Assembly: GCA_016869045.1 (NCBI GenBank)
Contig: VGFC01000026.1
Location: 1-34,242 of the forward strand
Direction of reading: 5' to 3'
Length of the DNA: 34,242 nt
Source: Armatimonadota bacterium
GTDB lineage: Bacteria; Armatimonadota; Zipacnadia; Zipacnadales; VGFC01
Positions 14,913-23,038 of this stretch are shown one piece after another (the stretch's first letter is position 1; every line of letters starts with the position of its first letter). The position numbers were made by a program, and so were the translations under genes. The notes beneath the pieces were generated by a model, which was not told where the DNA came from, did no database searches, and saw only the letters and a program-made list of their open reading frames with translations.

Positions 14913-16919
14913 TCAGCCGTTCCCCCGGCCCTCCACCAACCTCCTCGCTGCCTCCGCCACCACGCTCGAGTTCGGGAGCGCGCAGCTCTCCAGCGGCTGC
15001 GAGTAGGGGAGAGGGACGTCGCGCGCCGTGACGCGCAGGGGTGCGGCCCTCAGCGCACCGAATGCGTTGTCCGTAACCGTCGCGATGATCTCCGCCGCCG
15101 CGCCGGCGGTCTGACAGTCCTCCGTGAGCACCAGCACCCGTCCCGTCTTGCGCACTGACGTCAGCAACGTGTCCGTGTCCATCGGCACGAGCGTGCGCAG
15201 GTCGATCACCTCGGCCTGGATACCCTCGGCCTGCAGGCGCTTCGCCGCATGCAGGGCGATATGGACCGCCCTCGCATACGTGACGATGGTGAGGTCCCGG
15301 CCCTCGCGCTTCACCGCCGCCTTGCCCAGCGGGATGATGTACTCACCCCCCGGCACCGGCCCGACGTCCTGCAGTAGGCCCTTGTGCTCCAGGAAGATCA
15401 CCGGGTCCGCGTCGCGAATCGCTGCGGTCAGCAGGCCCTTCGCTTCGGCGGGTGTCGAGGGGTAGACGACCTTCAGACCCGGCGTGTGCATGAACCACGC
15501 TTCCAGGCTCTGCGAGTGTTGCGCGCCTCGCGCGCGCCCTGCGCAACCGGATGTCGCGCGGATCACCAACGGCACGCTGACCTGCCCGCCGAACATGTAG
15601 CGCATCTTCGCGGCCTGGTTGGCGATCTGGTCCATCGCCACGGTTACGAAGTCCGAGAACATGATCTCGCAGATCGGCCGCAGCCCCTGCATCGCCGCGC
15701 CCACGCCGCACCCGATGATCGCCGCCTCCGAGATCGGCGTATCGCGAATCCGCTCCGGCCCGAACCGCTCCAGCATCCCCGCACTCACCTGGAACGCGCC
15801 GCCGCGCTTCCCCACATCCTCCCCGATCAGCACCACCCGCTCGTCGCGCTCCATCTCCTCCCCGATGGCCTGCCCGAGCGCCTCCACGAAGGTCTTCTCC
15901 GGCGAGCCGTCGGGCACCGGGCCCGAGTCCGCCAGCGGCGCCTGCGGCGTATACAGGTCCGCGCACGTCTCGTCCGTCTCCGGGCAGGGCTCCTCGTCCT
16001 TGGCCCTTCGATGGGCGTCCCGCACCTCGGTCCGGATGGCCTTGCGCAGCGCCTTCAGCTCCTCCTCGGTCGCCGCGCCCCCCGCCGTCAGCAGTTGCCC
16101 CGAGCGCTCGACGGGATCGTTGTTCTTCTCCCACCACTGCCTCTCGTCGCGCGGCCGGTACCGGTCCGGGTCCATCGCGTAATGGCCGGTGATCCGATAG
16201 GTCTTGCACTCCAGCAGCGTCGGCCCTTCGCCCGTCCGCGCGCGCTCGACCGCCTGTGCCGTCGCCTCCCTCACCGCCAGCACGTCGTTCCCATCAACCA
16301 CGACGCCGGGCATCCCGTAGCCCGCCGCGCGATCCGCGACGTTCTCGATCGCCATCGACTCGTTCGCAGCCATCGAGACGGCGTACTGGTTGTTCTCGCA
16401 CAGGAACACCACCGGCAGCTTCCAGATCGCCGCCAGGTTCAGGGCCTCATGGAACGAGCCCTGGTTCGCCGCGCCATCCCCGAAGAAGCTGAGGCACACC
16501 TGCCCCGTGCCCTTCAGCATCGCCGCCAGCGCGATCCCGTTGGCGATCGGCATCCCCGCTCCGACGATGCCGTTGGCCCCGCAGATCCCCAGCGAGAAGT
16601 CCGCGATGTGCATCGACCCGCCGCGCCCCCGGCAGTACCCGCTCGCCTTGCCGTAAAGCTCCGCCATCATCCGGCGGATGTCCGCGCCCTTCGCGATGCA
16701 GTGCCCATGCCCGCGGTGCGTGCTGGTGATCAGGTCGTCCGGGCGCAGCGCCGCCATCGTCCCGGCGGCAATCGCCTCCTGCCCGATGCACAGGTGCGTG
16801 GCGTCGGCGAGGTCCCCCCGCCTTGATGCGTGCAGCAGCTCCGTCTCGAATTCGCGGATCGTCACGATCTGCCGGTGCAGCTCACGCAGCAGATCCACGT
16901 CGATGTGAGTCACGGCCAT
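14913..16919 (-). CDS. Fused E1alpha-E1beta 2-oxoacid dehydrogenase (TPP-dependent)
   Basis: 668 aa from the ATG at 16919, which has AAAGGACC upstream; the frame stays open to 17429, but that leader has no homology signal. Residues about 1-325 are E1alpha: the TPP/Mg motif starts G147-DGAANQG and ends E175-NN, preceded by STHRGHGHCIAKG and GRGGSMHI, and followed by TYRITGHYAMDPDRYR. Residues about 340-668 are E1beta: VVLIGEDVGKRGGAF, DTPISEAAIIGCGVGAAM, and GAQHSQSLEAWFMHTPGLKVVYPS. It should decarboxylate a 2-oxoacid (pyruvate, acetoin or a branched-chain keto acid) and pass the acyl group to a lipoyl E2. No E2 or E3 gene lies nearby, so the complex must be completed elsewhere. Fused E1 chains of this type are known in several phyla. 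The gene is divergent from the broken PadR gene. Confidence 0.93.
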   Translation of the reverse strand: MAVTHIDVDLLRELHRQIVTIREFETELLHASRRGDLADATHLCIGQEAIAAGTMAALRPDDLITSTHRGHGHCIAKGADIRRMMAELYGKASGYCRGRGGSMHIADFSLGICGANGIVGAGMPIANGIALAAMLKGTGQVCLSFFGDGAANQGSFHEALNLAAIWKLPVVFLCENNQYAVSMAANESMAIENVADRAAGYGMPGVVVDGNDVLAVREATAQAVERARTGEGPTLLECKTYRITGHYAMDPDRYRPRDERQWWEKNNDPVERSGQLLTAGGAATEEELKALRKAIRTEVRDAHRRAKDEEPCPETDETCADLYTPQAPLADSGPVPDGSPEKTFVEALGQAIGEEMERDERVVLIGEDVGKRGGAFQVSAGMLERFGPERIRDTPISEAAIIGCGVGAAMQGLRPICEIMFSDFVTVAMDQIANQAAKMRYMFGGQVSVPLVIRATSGCAGRARGAQHSQSLEAWFMHTPGLKVVYPSTPAEAKGLLTAAIRDADPVIFLEHKGLLQDVGPVPGGEYIIPLGKAAVKREGRDLTIVTYARAVHIALHAAKRLQAEGIQAEVIDLRTLVPMDTDTLLTSVRKTGRVLVLTEDCQTAGAAAEIIATVTDNAFGALRAAPLRVTARDVPLPYSQPLESCALPNSSVVAEAARRLVEGRGNG

Positions 16920-17045
16920 CGGGTCAGGTCCTTTCGACAGGCTCGACTCGGGGCATGTCGCCTCGCGTGTGACGGCACAGAAGAGGTACCATTCGTCGAT
17001 CCAGCGCCGCCTGCCTCCTGCGGTTGCGGCGCCCAACCACATCGC

Positions 17046-17074
17046 TTGACCATACATCGGTTCTCGTCTACGAT
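17046..17074 (+). promoter_or_regulatory. Promoter for a leaderless PadR transcript
   Basis: TTGACC (17046-17051), a 17-base spacer and TACGAT (17069-17074) make a reasonable sigma70-type promoter. The expected start of transcription, about seven bases past the -10, falls on the ATG at 17082, and no ribosome-binding sequence precedes that ATG. A direct repeat CGATA-GT-CGATA (17071-17082) overlaps the -10 and the start codon and may be the operator, as PadR genes are usually self-repressed. Confidence 0.45.
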
Positions 17075-17081
17075 AGTCGAT

Positions 17082-17392
17082 ATGAGGGCGCCCTGCAACG
17101 CACTGAACCGCAGACTGCCTCTTGCCCTCCTGAAAGCGCACACGCTGCGCGACGCCGAGGGGGACCAGTCCACGATCCGGGCATCCCACAGGAACCGCGC
17201 TGCCAGGGGTACGCCATGGGCCCTGGAAGGCTCCACCCGTGGTTGCAGTGGTTGGGGCGCGGCGGGCTCCGCGAGCAGGGCAAGGGAGCGGCCGGGCCTC
17301 GCGCGCGCCGTGAGTACATCCTGACCGCGGAGGGTCGCGAGGCCTTCGACGGCCGGCGGGACGAGGTCTGGGAACTGCACGACGAGAGGTGA
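17082..17392 (+). pseudogene. PadR-family transcriptional regulator, frameshifted
   Basis: Two overlapping frames together spell one PadR winged-helix protein of about 103 aa. The first, from ATG 17082, reads LPLALLKAHTLRDAEG. The second, from about 17159, reads GPVHDPGIPQEPRCQGYAMGPG, RLHPWLQWLGRGGL and REYILTAEGREAF, ending WELHDER at TGA 17392. These are the PadR helix 1, recognition-helix and wing regions in order. The join falls in a run of five Gs (17159-17163). One additional G would make a single continuous frame of normal PadR length. It is therefore either a recently broken gene, a sequencing or assembly error, or, less likely, a -1 frameshifting site. It lies divergently from the E1 gene and 85 bp before the polyferredoxin gene. 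PadR proteins sense small ligands and repress nearby genes. Confidence 0.7.
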
Positions 17393-17477
17393 TCCCTAAG
17401 AGGGTGTGTGAGAGGGCCACCGCCAACACAACGACCCACCCCCTTCGCGTAGAGCCTTAGGAGCGAGGAGCCGGGGA

Positions 17478-18887
17478 ATGGCTGAGACTGGACGGTTCGC
17501 CTGGGACTTGCTGAACTCCCGCGTGGGGAGGTTCTTACTGAAGTCGTGGGTCTTCCCGTTCGGGCTCCAGGTCGTCCTCCTGGTCGCGGTCGTCCTGCTC
17601 ACCGCGAACGGCTGGGGGGGCGGTCCGGGCCTGTCGAGCGACGAGATTCTGACGCTCCGCAAGACGAACCTCACGACGCTCCTCGTGTGGGGCCTGTGGT
17701 GGCCGGCGATGATCGCCGCCGCGGTGGCCGTAGGGCGCGGGTGGTGCATGGTCTGCCCGCTGGAGCTGGTCAACCGGGGCGGCGACGCGCTCGCGCGTCG
17801 AGCGGGTTGGCGCCGCCTCCCGCTCGCGCCGTGGATGCGTGCCGGATGGCTCATCGTGGTCGGCTACGTGCTGCTGCAGGTCCTGGTGGCGGGGCTCACC
17901 ATCCATCGCGTGCCCCACTACACCGCCCTTATGCTGACCGCCCTTCTGGGAACGGCGGCGGTCACCGGCCTTCTCTTCCGCGAACCGCGTTCCTTCTGCA
18001 GGAGCTTCTGCCCCGCCAAGGCTCTGCTTACGGCCTACGGTCGCCTTGCGGCGGCCCAGCTCGATGTGCGCGACCCGCAGATGTGCGCGGACTGCTCGAC
18101 CCGCGAGTGCGTGAGCCCGGACCGGCGTCATTGCTTCGAGGGGCGCAGCTGCCCCTCGCTGCTGCAGCCGTGGGCCCGCACGCTGTCGGACAACTGCGTG
18201 CTGTGTCTGGAGTGTGCCAAGGCCTGCCCCTATGGGAACGTGGGGCTGGGCTGGGTGCGGGGAACGCAGGGAGCGCGGCGCCCCCAGCGCCTTGTGCCCT
18301 ACGAGGCCGCGTTCGCAATGATCGCCGCGGGCTTCGTCGCCCACGAGGTGATCGGCGAGGTGAAGCCGCTCGATGCCCGGTTCCACCTCGTGGCCCAGAG
18401 CCTCCACGACGCGCTCCCCGCGGTGGACTTCGCTTGGTTTGAGGCCCTCTGGTTCCTGGGCCTGTTCCCTCTCCTGCTGTGGTCGGCGATCGCCCTGCTG
18501 GCCTTCGGGGTGGGGCAGCGAGGGCGACTGCGGGACCTGCTGATCGCCGCGGCCACCGCCGCGGCCCCCGTCGTGGCCCTTGCGCACCTCGCCAAGGCCG
18601 CCGCCAAGGTCTCCTCGTGGGCCGGCTTCCTTCCGCTCGCTCTGGAGGACACGCGCGGCATGATCACGTTCCGCGCCATCATGGACCACTCCCTGGCGCC
18701 GCCCGCCGCCTTGCTAGGACACCCGGCGATCGGAGGGGCCCTGCTCGCCAGTATCGCGGTGGTCGCCTGGCGGAGCCGAACGTGGATGCGCCAAGCTCTC
18801 CCCGAGCACCTCGGCGCCGCACTGACCGGGGCCGCAGTGCCCGCCGTGCTCTACGCAGCGGTGCTCCTCGCGTGGGTGCTCATGTAG
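17478..18887 (+). CDS. NapH/NosR-C-like polytopic membrane polyferredoxin
   Basis: 469 aa, with about nine hydrophobic helices. After two N-terminal helices come C90-MV-C93-P and C174-RSF-C178-P, the paired membrane-edge C-x-x-C-P and C-x3-C-P motifs of the NapH/NosR/CcoG superfamily. A cysteine-rich loop follows with C203, C206, C211, C219 and C225, then a classic 4Fe-4S motif C240-VL-C243-LE-C246-AKA-C250-P. The protein should move electrons across or along the membrane. There is no N-terminal FMN-binding domain like that of NosR, and no nap, nos, cco or rdx partner nearby, so the redox partner is unknown. The C-terminal half (after about 270) is hydrophobic and does not resemble NapH. The ATG has GAGGAG seven bases upstream. 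It follows the broken PadR gene on the same strand. Confidence 0.82.
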   Translation: MAETGRFAWDLLNSRVGRFLLKSWVFPFGLQVVLLVAVVLLTANGWGGGPGLSSDEILTLRKTNLTTLLVWGLWWPAMIAAAVAVGRGWCMVCPLELVNRGGDALARRAGWRRLPLAPWMRAGWLIVVGYVLLQVLVAGLTIHRVPHYTALMLTALLGTAAVTGLLFREPRSFCRSFCPAKALLTAYGRLAAAQLDVRDPQMCADCSTRECVSPDRRHCFEGRSCPSLLQPWARTLSDNCVLCLECAKACPYGNVGLGWVRGTQGARRPQRLVPYEAAFAMIAAGFVAHEVIGEVKPLDARFHLVAQSLHDALPAVDFAWFEALWFLGLFPLLLWSAIALLAFGVGQRGRLRDLLIAAATAAAPVVALAHLAKAAAKVSSWAGFLPLALEDTRGMITFRAIMDHSLAPPAALLGHPAIGGALLASIAVVAWRSRTWMRQALPEHLGAALTGAAVPAVLYAAVLLAWVLM

Positions 18888-19046
18888 CCCCACCCGTACC
18901 TGTGCGGCAGTCGCACTCGGTCGCGGCCCCCACGCCTTCGGCTCGCATACCCGCCGACGCAGGGAGCGGGCACGAAGGACGCGTCCCCCCTTGCACGGAA
19001 ACCACTCCCGCTGCGTTGAGCTTCCGCCCTTGTGGAGGTGTCCGCC

Positions 19047-21047
19047 ATGCTTCCCATCGTGACTGCCCTGCTGAACGCCACTGCCGGCGCCGCCTCTGCT
19101 GCTGAGCCCATCGTCTTCTTCGTCGCCACCAACGGCAACGACGCCTGGTCAGGTCGCCTCGAGGCACCGGACGCTGCGGGCACCGACGGCCCCTTCGCCA
19201 CGATCCCCCGTGCCGCGCAGGCCGTCGCCGACGTACGCGCAGCCGGCGGCGGCAAGGACCGCGCCGTCCGCGTCTTCATCCGCGCCGGCCGGCACGTGCT
19301 GAAGGAGCCCCTGGTCCTCGCTGCAGCCCACTCTGGCAGTCGCGAGTGCCCTACCACCTTCGCCGCGTACCACGGCGAGCGCGTCGAGGTCAGCGGCGGC
19401 CGCGCGATCACTGGCTGGAAGCCTGCGGAGCTGAATGGCCACGCTGTCTGGGCCGCCGAGCTGCCCGAGGTGAAGAGCGGCGACTGGCACTTCCGCGAGC
19501 TCTGGGTGAACGGCGAGCGCCGCGAGCGCCCGCGGTTACCCAAGGAGGGCATGTACTGGTTCGCCGGGTTCGCCGACAAGCCGGCAGACGCGCCCTGGAA
19601 CGAGGGCAACCGGCAGATGCGCTTCGTGCCCGGCGAACTCGACCCCAACTGGCGCAACCTCTCGGATGTCGAGATCATGGCCTTCACGCGCTGGGTCGAT
19701 TCGCGCCTGCCCATCGAGAGCATCGAAGGCGACCTCGTCACCTTCGCCAAGCCGAGCGTCTTCAAGCTGGAGGACACCAAGAAGGGCGGCCCGGCCCGCT
19801 ACTGGGTTGAGAACGTCGTCGAAGCCCTCGACACGCCCGGCCAGTGGTACCTCGACCGCCCGGCCGGCATCCTGTACTACTACCCGCTGCCGGGCGAGGC
19901 TCCCGAGACCGCCGATATCGTCGCCCCCGTCCTGCAGCAGCTCATCCGCCTCGAGGGCTGCGAGGAGGTCCACCTGCGCGGCCTGACGCTTGCCCACTGC
20001 GAGTGGACGCTTCCGGAGAACGAGTCCGGCGCACCTCAGGCGGCAGTCAATGTGCCCGGCGCGGTGCTGCTGACCAACTGCCGGGGCTGCGGCCTCCGGG
20101 ATAGCACCATCGCTCACATCGGCACCTACGCGGTAGACCTCGTCGAGGCCTGTGAGGGCAACGAGATCGTGGGCAACCTCCTCACCGACCTCGGCGCAGG
20201 CGGGGTGAAGATCGGCCACGGCACGAGGGCGACGGTCGTGGCGGACAACGAGATCACCCACGGTGGGCGCGTGTTCCATCCGGCTGTCGGTGTCTGGATC
20301 GGGGACAGCGGGGACAACGCGGTGGTGCACAACGACATCGGCGACTTCTACTACACGGGCGTCTCGGTCGGCTGGACATGGGGCTACGGGGAGAGCCACG
20401 CCGTCCGGAATGCCATAGAGTACAACCACATTCACGACCTCGGCCACGGGCTGCTGTGCGACATGGGCGGCATCTACTCGCTTGGCATTTCGCCCGGCAC
20501 GCGCCTGACCCACAACCTCATCCACGATGTCGAGTCCTACTCCTACGGCGGCTGGGGGCTGTACACGGACGAGGGCTCCAGCGACATGCTCCTGGAGGAT
20601 AACATCGTCTACAACACCAAGACGGGCAGCTTCCACCAGCACTACGGCCGCGAGAACACGGTTCGCAACAACATCCTCGTCAACAGTCTCGAGCACCAGC
20701 TCCAACGCACCCGCAACGAGGACCACCTCTCCTTCTTCATCGAGGGCAACATCGTCTACTGGACCACAGGCCCCCTGCTCGCCGGCAACTGGAGCAACAA
20801 CCAGTTCCGCCTCGACCGCAACCTCTACTGGCAGGCCGCCGGGCAGCCCATCGACTTCGCGGGCAAGACGTTCGACGAATGGAAGGCTGCGGGCCAGGAC
20901 GAACACAGCCTCATCGCGGACCCGCTCTTCGTAGATGTCGAGAAGCACGACTTCCGCCTGAAGCCCGACTCGCCCGCCCTGAAGCTCGGCTTCCGCCCCA
21001 TCGACCTCTCGACCGTCGGCCCCCGGGGCGCGGTCGGAGCGAGGTGA
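19047..21047 (+). CDS. Exported right-handed parallel beta-helix protein, glycosidase-like
   Basis: About 666 aa. ATG 19047 is preferred over GTG 19032 because GGAGG (19034-19038) then sits eight bases upstream; the start gives a short signal-like N-terminus ending near GAASAAEP. The mature protein opens with [16 protein letters not shown] and [14 protein letters not shown], the usual beginning of large beta-helix carbohydrate-active proteins. It then has [15 protein letters not shown], a beta-sandwich-like insert ([16 protein letters not shown]) and beta-helix coils from about 300 to 600 ([38 protein letters not shown]). It resembles GH141/GH120-type proteins, but I cannot fix a family or catalytic residues. 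The 159 bp upstream show no gene or clear promoter. It leads a unit with an isomerase three bases downstream and a dehydrogenase, so polysaccharide breakdown is likely. Confidence 0.83.
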   Translation: MLPIVTALLNATAGAASAAEPIVFFVATNGNDAWSGRLEAPDAAGTDGPFATIPRAAQAVADVRAAGGGKDRAVRVFIRAGRHVLKEPLVLAAAHSGSRECPTTFAAYHGERVEVSGGRAITGWKPAELNGHAVWAAELPEVKSGDWHFRELWVNGERRERPRLPKEGMYWFAGFADKPADAPWNEGNRQMRFVPGELDPNWRNLSDVEIMAFTRWVDSRLPIESIEGDLVTFAKPSVFKLEDTKKGGPARYWVENVVEALDTPGQWYLDRPAGILYYYPLPGEAPETADIVAPVLQQLIRLEGCEEVHLRGLTLAHCEWTLPENESGAPQAAVNVPGAVLLTNCRGCGLRDSTIAHIGTYAVDLVEACEGNEIVGNLLTDLGAGGVKIGHGTRATVVADNEITHGGRVFHPAVGVWIGDSGDNAVVHNDIGDFYYTGVSVGWTWGYGESHAVRNAIEYNHIHDLGHGLLCDMGGIYSLGISPGTRLTHNLIHDVESYSYGGWGLYTDEGSSDMLLEDNIVYNTKTGSFHQHYGRENTVRNNILVNSLEHQLQRTRNEDHLSFFIEGNIVYWTTGPLLAGNWSNNQFRLDRNLYWQAAGQPIDFAGKTFDEWKAAGQDEHSLIADPLFVDVEKHDFRLKPDSPALKLGFRPIDLSTVGPRGAVGAR

Positions 21048-21050
21048 CCC

Positions 21051-21980
21051 TTGCCCGCGCACGCTTCCGCCGGTGAGTACACGCTCAGCATCTGGACCTC
21101 GCTCTACTGGGACCTCTCGCCCGAGGACTGCCTGCGGCACATCGCGGACCTCGGCTGGGCCGCCATCGACCTCTCCTGCGAGCACTTCGGCGAGCTGTGG
21201 CGCTCCGACGCCTCGCGCGGCAATGCCTGGCGGACGCTCGCCGAGGAGCTGGGCATCACGCCCTGGCAGTGTCACCTCTTCATGGACCTGAACCTCGCGA
21301 GCGCCGATGCCGACGAACGCGCGGACATGGTGGAGCGCTGCGCCGAGCACTTGCGCCTGGCGAGCCGCCTTGGCGTCCGCAACGCCGTCCTGCATCCCGG
21401 TTGGCTGCGGCGGGGACAGCTAAGCGCGGTCGGCCAGGTCCGCGCGAACCTCGCGGAGAGCCTTCGCCCCCTCGCCCCGGTCTGTGCCGACACCAGCGTC
21501 CGTCTGGCGGTGGAGAACATGGTGCCACCCGAGTTCGGCGTGCACCCCTCCGAACTCGTCGCCTTGGCCGAGGCCGTCGATCCCACGCACATCGGTATCT
21601 GCTTCGACTCCAGTCATGCGAACATGTCGAAGCTCCCCACCCGCGAGACGGTCGCCGCCTGCGGAACGCACCTCTTCTGCCTGCACCTCAGCGACAACGA
21701 CGGCAGCGGCGACCAGCACCGCGTCCCATACGAGGGCACGGTGGACTGGCCGGGTCTGATGGCGGCCGTACGTGAGATCGGCTACGAGGGCCCGCTCAAC
21801 TTCGAGGTCCCCTCGCTCTCGCCCCGCCCCCTCGCAGTGCGCGATGCCGCTCTTGCATACGTCCAGCGCGCCATGCAGTACGCCGCGACGGGCGGCGACT
21901 GCTGCTATCGGCGCCGTGGGGAGCCGGTGCGCGAGTTCTGCCGCCAGGGCTGGTTCGACCCCAAGTTCGGCTACGAGTAG
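21051..21980 (+). CDS. Sugar phosphate isomerase/epimerase-like TIM-barrel protein
   Basis: 309 aa, xylose-isomerase-like TIM barrel (AP endonuclease 2 superfamily), cytosolic. The metal ligands can be read in order: E155 in LAVENM, D186 and H189 in CFDSSHA, H212 in LHLSDNDG, and E252 in NFEV; H223 follows in DQHRVPYEGTVDWPGL. It should isomerise or epimerise a sugar or inositol derivative. The TTG start at 21051 is inferred: it is three bases after the upstream stop, with GAGGTGA just before it, and no better start exists early in the frame. The tail after about 280 (CCYRRRGEPVREF) extends past the usual barrel. It is sandwiched between the beta-helix and Gfo/Idh/MocA genes, a common catabolic pairing. 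Confidence 0.9.
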   Translation: MPAHASAGEYTLSIWTSLYWDLSPEDCLRHIADLGWAAIDLSCEHFGELWRSDASRGNAWRTLAEELGITPWQCHLFMDLNLASADADERADMVERCAEHLRLASRLGVRNAVLHPGWLRRGQLSAVGQVRANLAESLRPLAPVCADTSVRLAVENMVPPEFGVHPSELVALAEAVDPTHIGICFDSSHANMSKLPTRETVAACGTHLFCLHLSDNDGSGDQHRVPYEGTVDWPGLMAAVREIGYEGPLNFEVPSLSPRPLAVRDAALAYVQRAMQYAATGGDCCYRRRGEPVREFCRQGWFDPKFGYE

Positions 21981-22001
21981 CCGCCAGAAGGGAGAGGCCC
22001 T

Positions 22002-22991
22002 TTGCCCGAGAGACCCCCGAAGAAGCCTCGCAAAGTCCGCATCGCGATGATCGGCGCGGGCGGGATGGCGAACACGGTTCACTATCCCTCGCTCGCCTCG
22101 TTCAGCGATGTCGAGATCGCGGCGATCTGCGACCTTGATGTGCAGCGCCTCAACGCGACCGCCGACAAGTACGGCGTCGAGAAGCGCTACACCGACTACC
22201 GGACGATGGCCGAGGACATCGCGCCGGATGCGGTGTACGCCATCGGCCAGCCGCATCTCATGTATGACATCTGGATGTGGTGCCTGGAGCAAGGGCTGAA
22301 CCTCTACATCGAGAAGCCGATGGGCCTCTCGATCCATCAGGCCCGCGCGCTGGCCCACGTCGCCGAGCAGAAGGGGGTCATCACCCAAGTCAGCTTCCAG
22401 CGGCGCACGTGCCCGATGGTGGTCATGCTACGGGACGAGTGCCTGAAGCGCGGCCCGATCACCCACGCGGTCTGCGAGTTCTACAAGTGCGCGCCGCAGC
22501 CGTTCCTCGGTGCCCGCGATCACATGATGGACGACGGCGTGCACGCCATCGACACGCTCCGCTGGATGTGCGGCGGCGAGGTCGCTGACATCCAGTGCAC
22601 CACGAAGCGCATCGGCACCCCCGACATCAACTTCATCCTCGCGGTCCTCACCTTCGACAACGGCGCGACCGGCCTCCTGGTCAACAGCTGGACCAGCGGC
22701 CGGCGCATCTTCCGCGTCCAGATGCACGCCCCCGGCATCTGCGCCGAGGCCGAGCACGAGGGCAAGGGGCGGCTCTACGCGGATGGCGACGTGACCGGCA
22801 CCGAGTTCGATACCCGCACCGTCGCCGGGAGCGAGGAGTTCCACGTCTACGCGGGTTTCGCCGGGAGGAACCGCGAGTTCATCGACTGCCTGAAGGCCGG
22901 TAAGCAGCCCGGCTCGAACTTCGCCGACGCGGTGAGGACAATGGAGGTCGCCGAGGCGATCCTCGCCGTCGCGCTGCTGGAAGGGCGGTAG
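22002..22991 (+). CDS. Gfo/Idh/MocA-family NAD(P)-dependent oxidoreductase
   Basis: 329 aa, close to the family norm. N-terminal Rossmann fold: IAMIGAGGMANTVHYPSL (14-31) with the dinucleotide glycines, and acidic D44 in ICDLD, which favours NAD over NADP. The family lysine motif is E104-K105-P106. The C-terminal domain carries DDGVHAIDTLRWM (177-189), where H181 and D184 are the usual catalytic pair. It should oxidise or reduce a sugar, inositol or sugar acid. The TTG start is preceded by GAAGGGAGAGG, a strong ribosome site, and lies 21 bases after the isomerase stop. Like the isomerase it begins TTG-CCC, and both probably share one transcript with the beta-helix gene. The exact substrate cannot be read from sequence. 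Confidence 0.94.
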   Translation: MPERPPKKPRKVRIAMIGAGGMANTVHYPSLASFSDVEIAAICDLDVQRLNATADKYGVEKRYTDYRTMAEDIAPDAVYAIGQPHLMYDIWMWCLEQGLNLYIEKPMGLSIHQARALAHVAEQKGVITQVSFQRRTCPMVVMLRDECLKRGPITHAVCEFYKCAPQPFLGARDHMMDDGVHAIDTLRWMCGGEVADIQCTTKRIGTPDINFILAVLTFDNGATGLLVNSWTSGRRIFRVQMHAPGICAEAEHEGKGRLYADGDVTGTEFDTRTVAGSEEFHVYAGFAGRNREFIDCLKAGKQPGSNFADAVRTMEVAEAILAVALLEGR

Positions 22992-23038
22992 GGACGGAGC
23001 GGCCCGGTAATTGCACGGGTTCGAGGAGGGGAGCTACG

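Noticed and set aside
15384-16826. 480-codon plus-strand frame opposite the E1 gene
   Set aside because: Shadow of a strong TPP-enzyme gene, with no recognisable domain.
16920-17429. N-terminal extension of the E1 gene
   Set aside because: ATG 16919 has a ribosome site and the normal E1alpha start; the extension covers the divergent PadR gene and its promoter.
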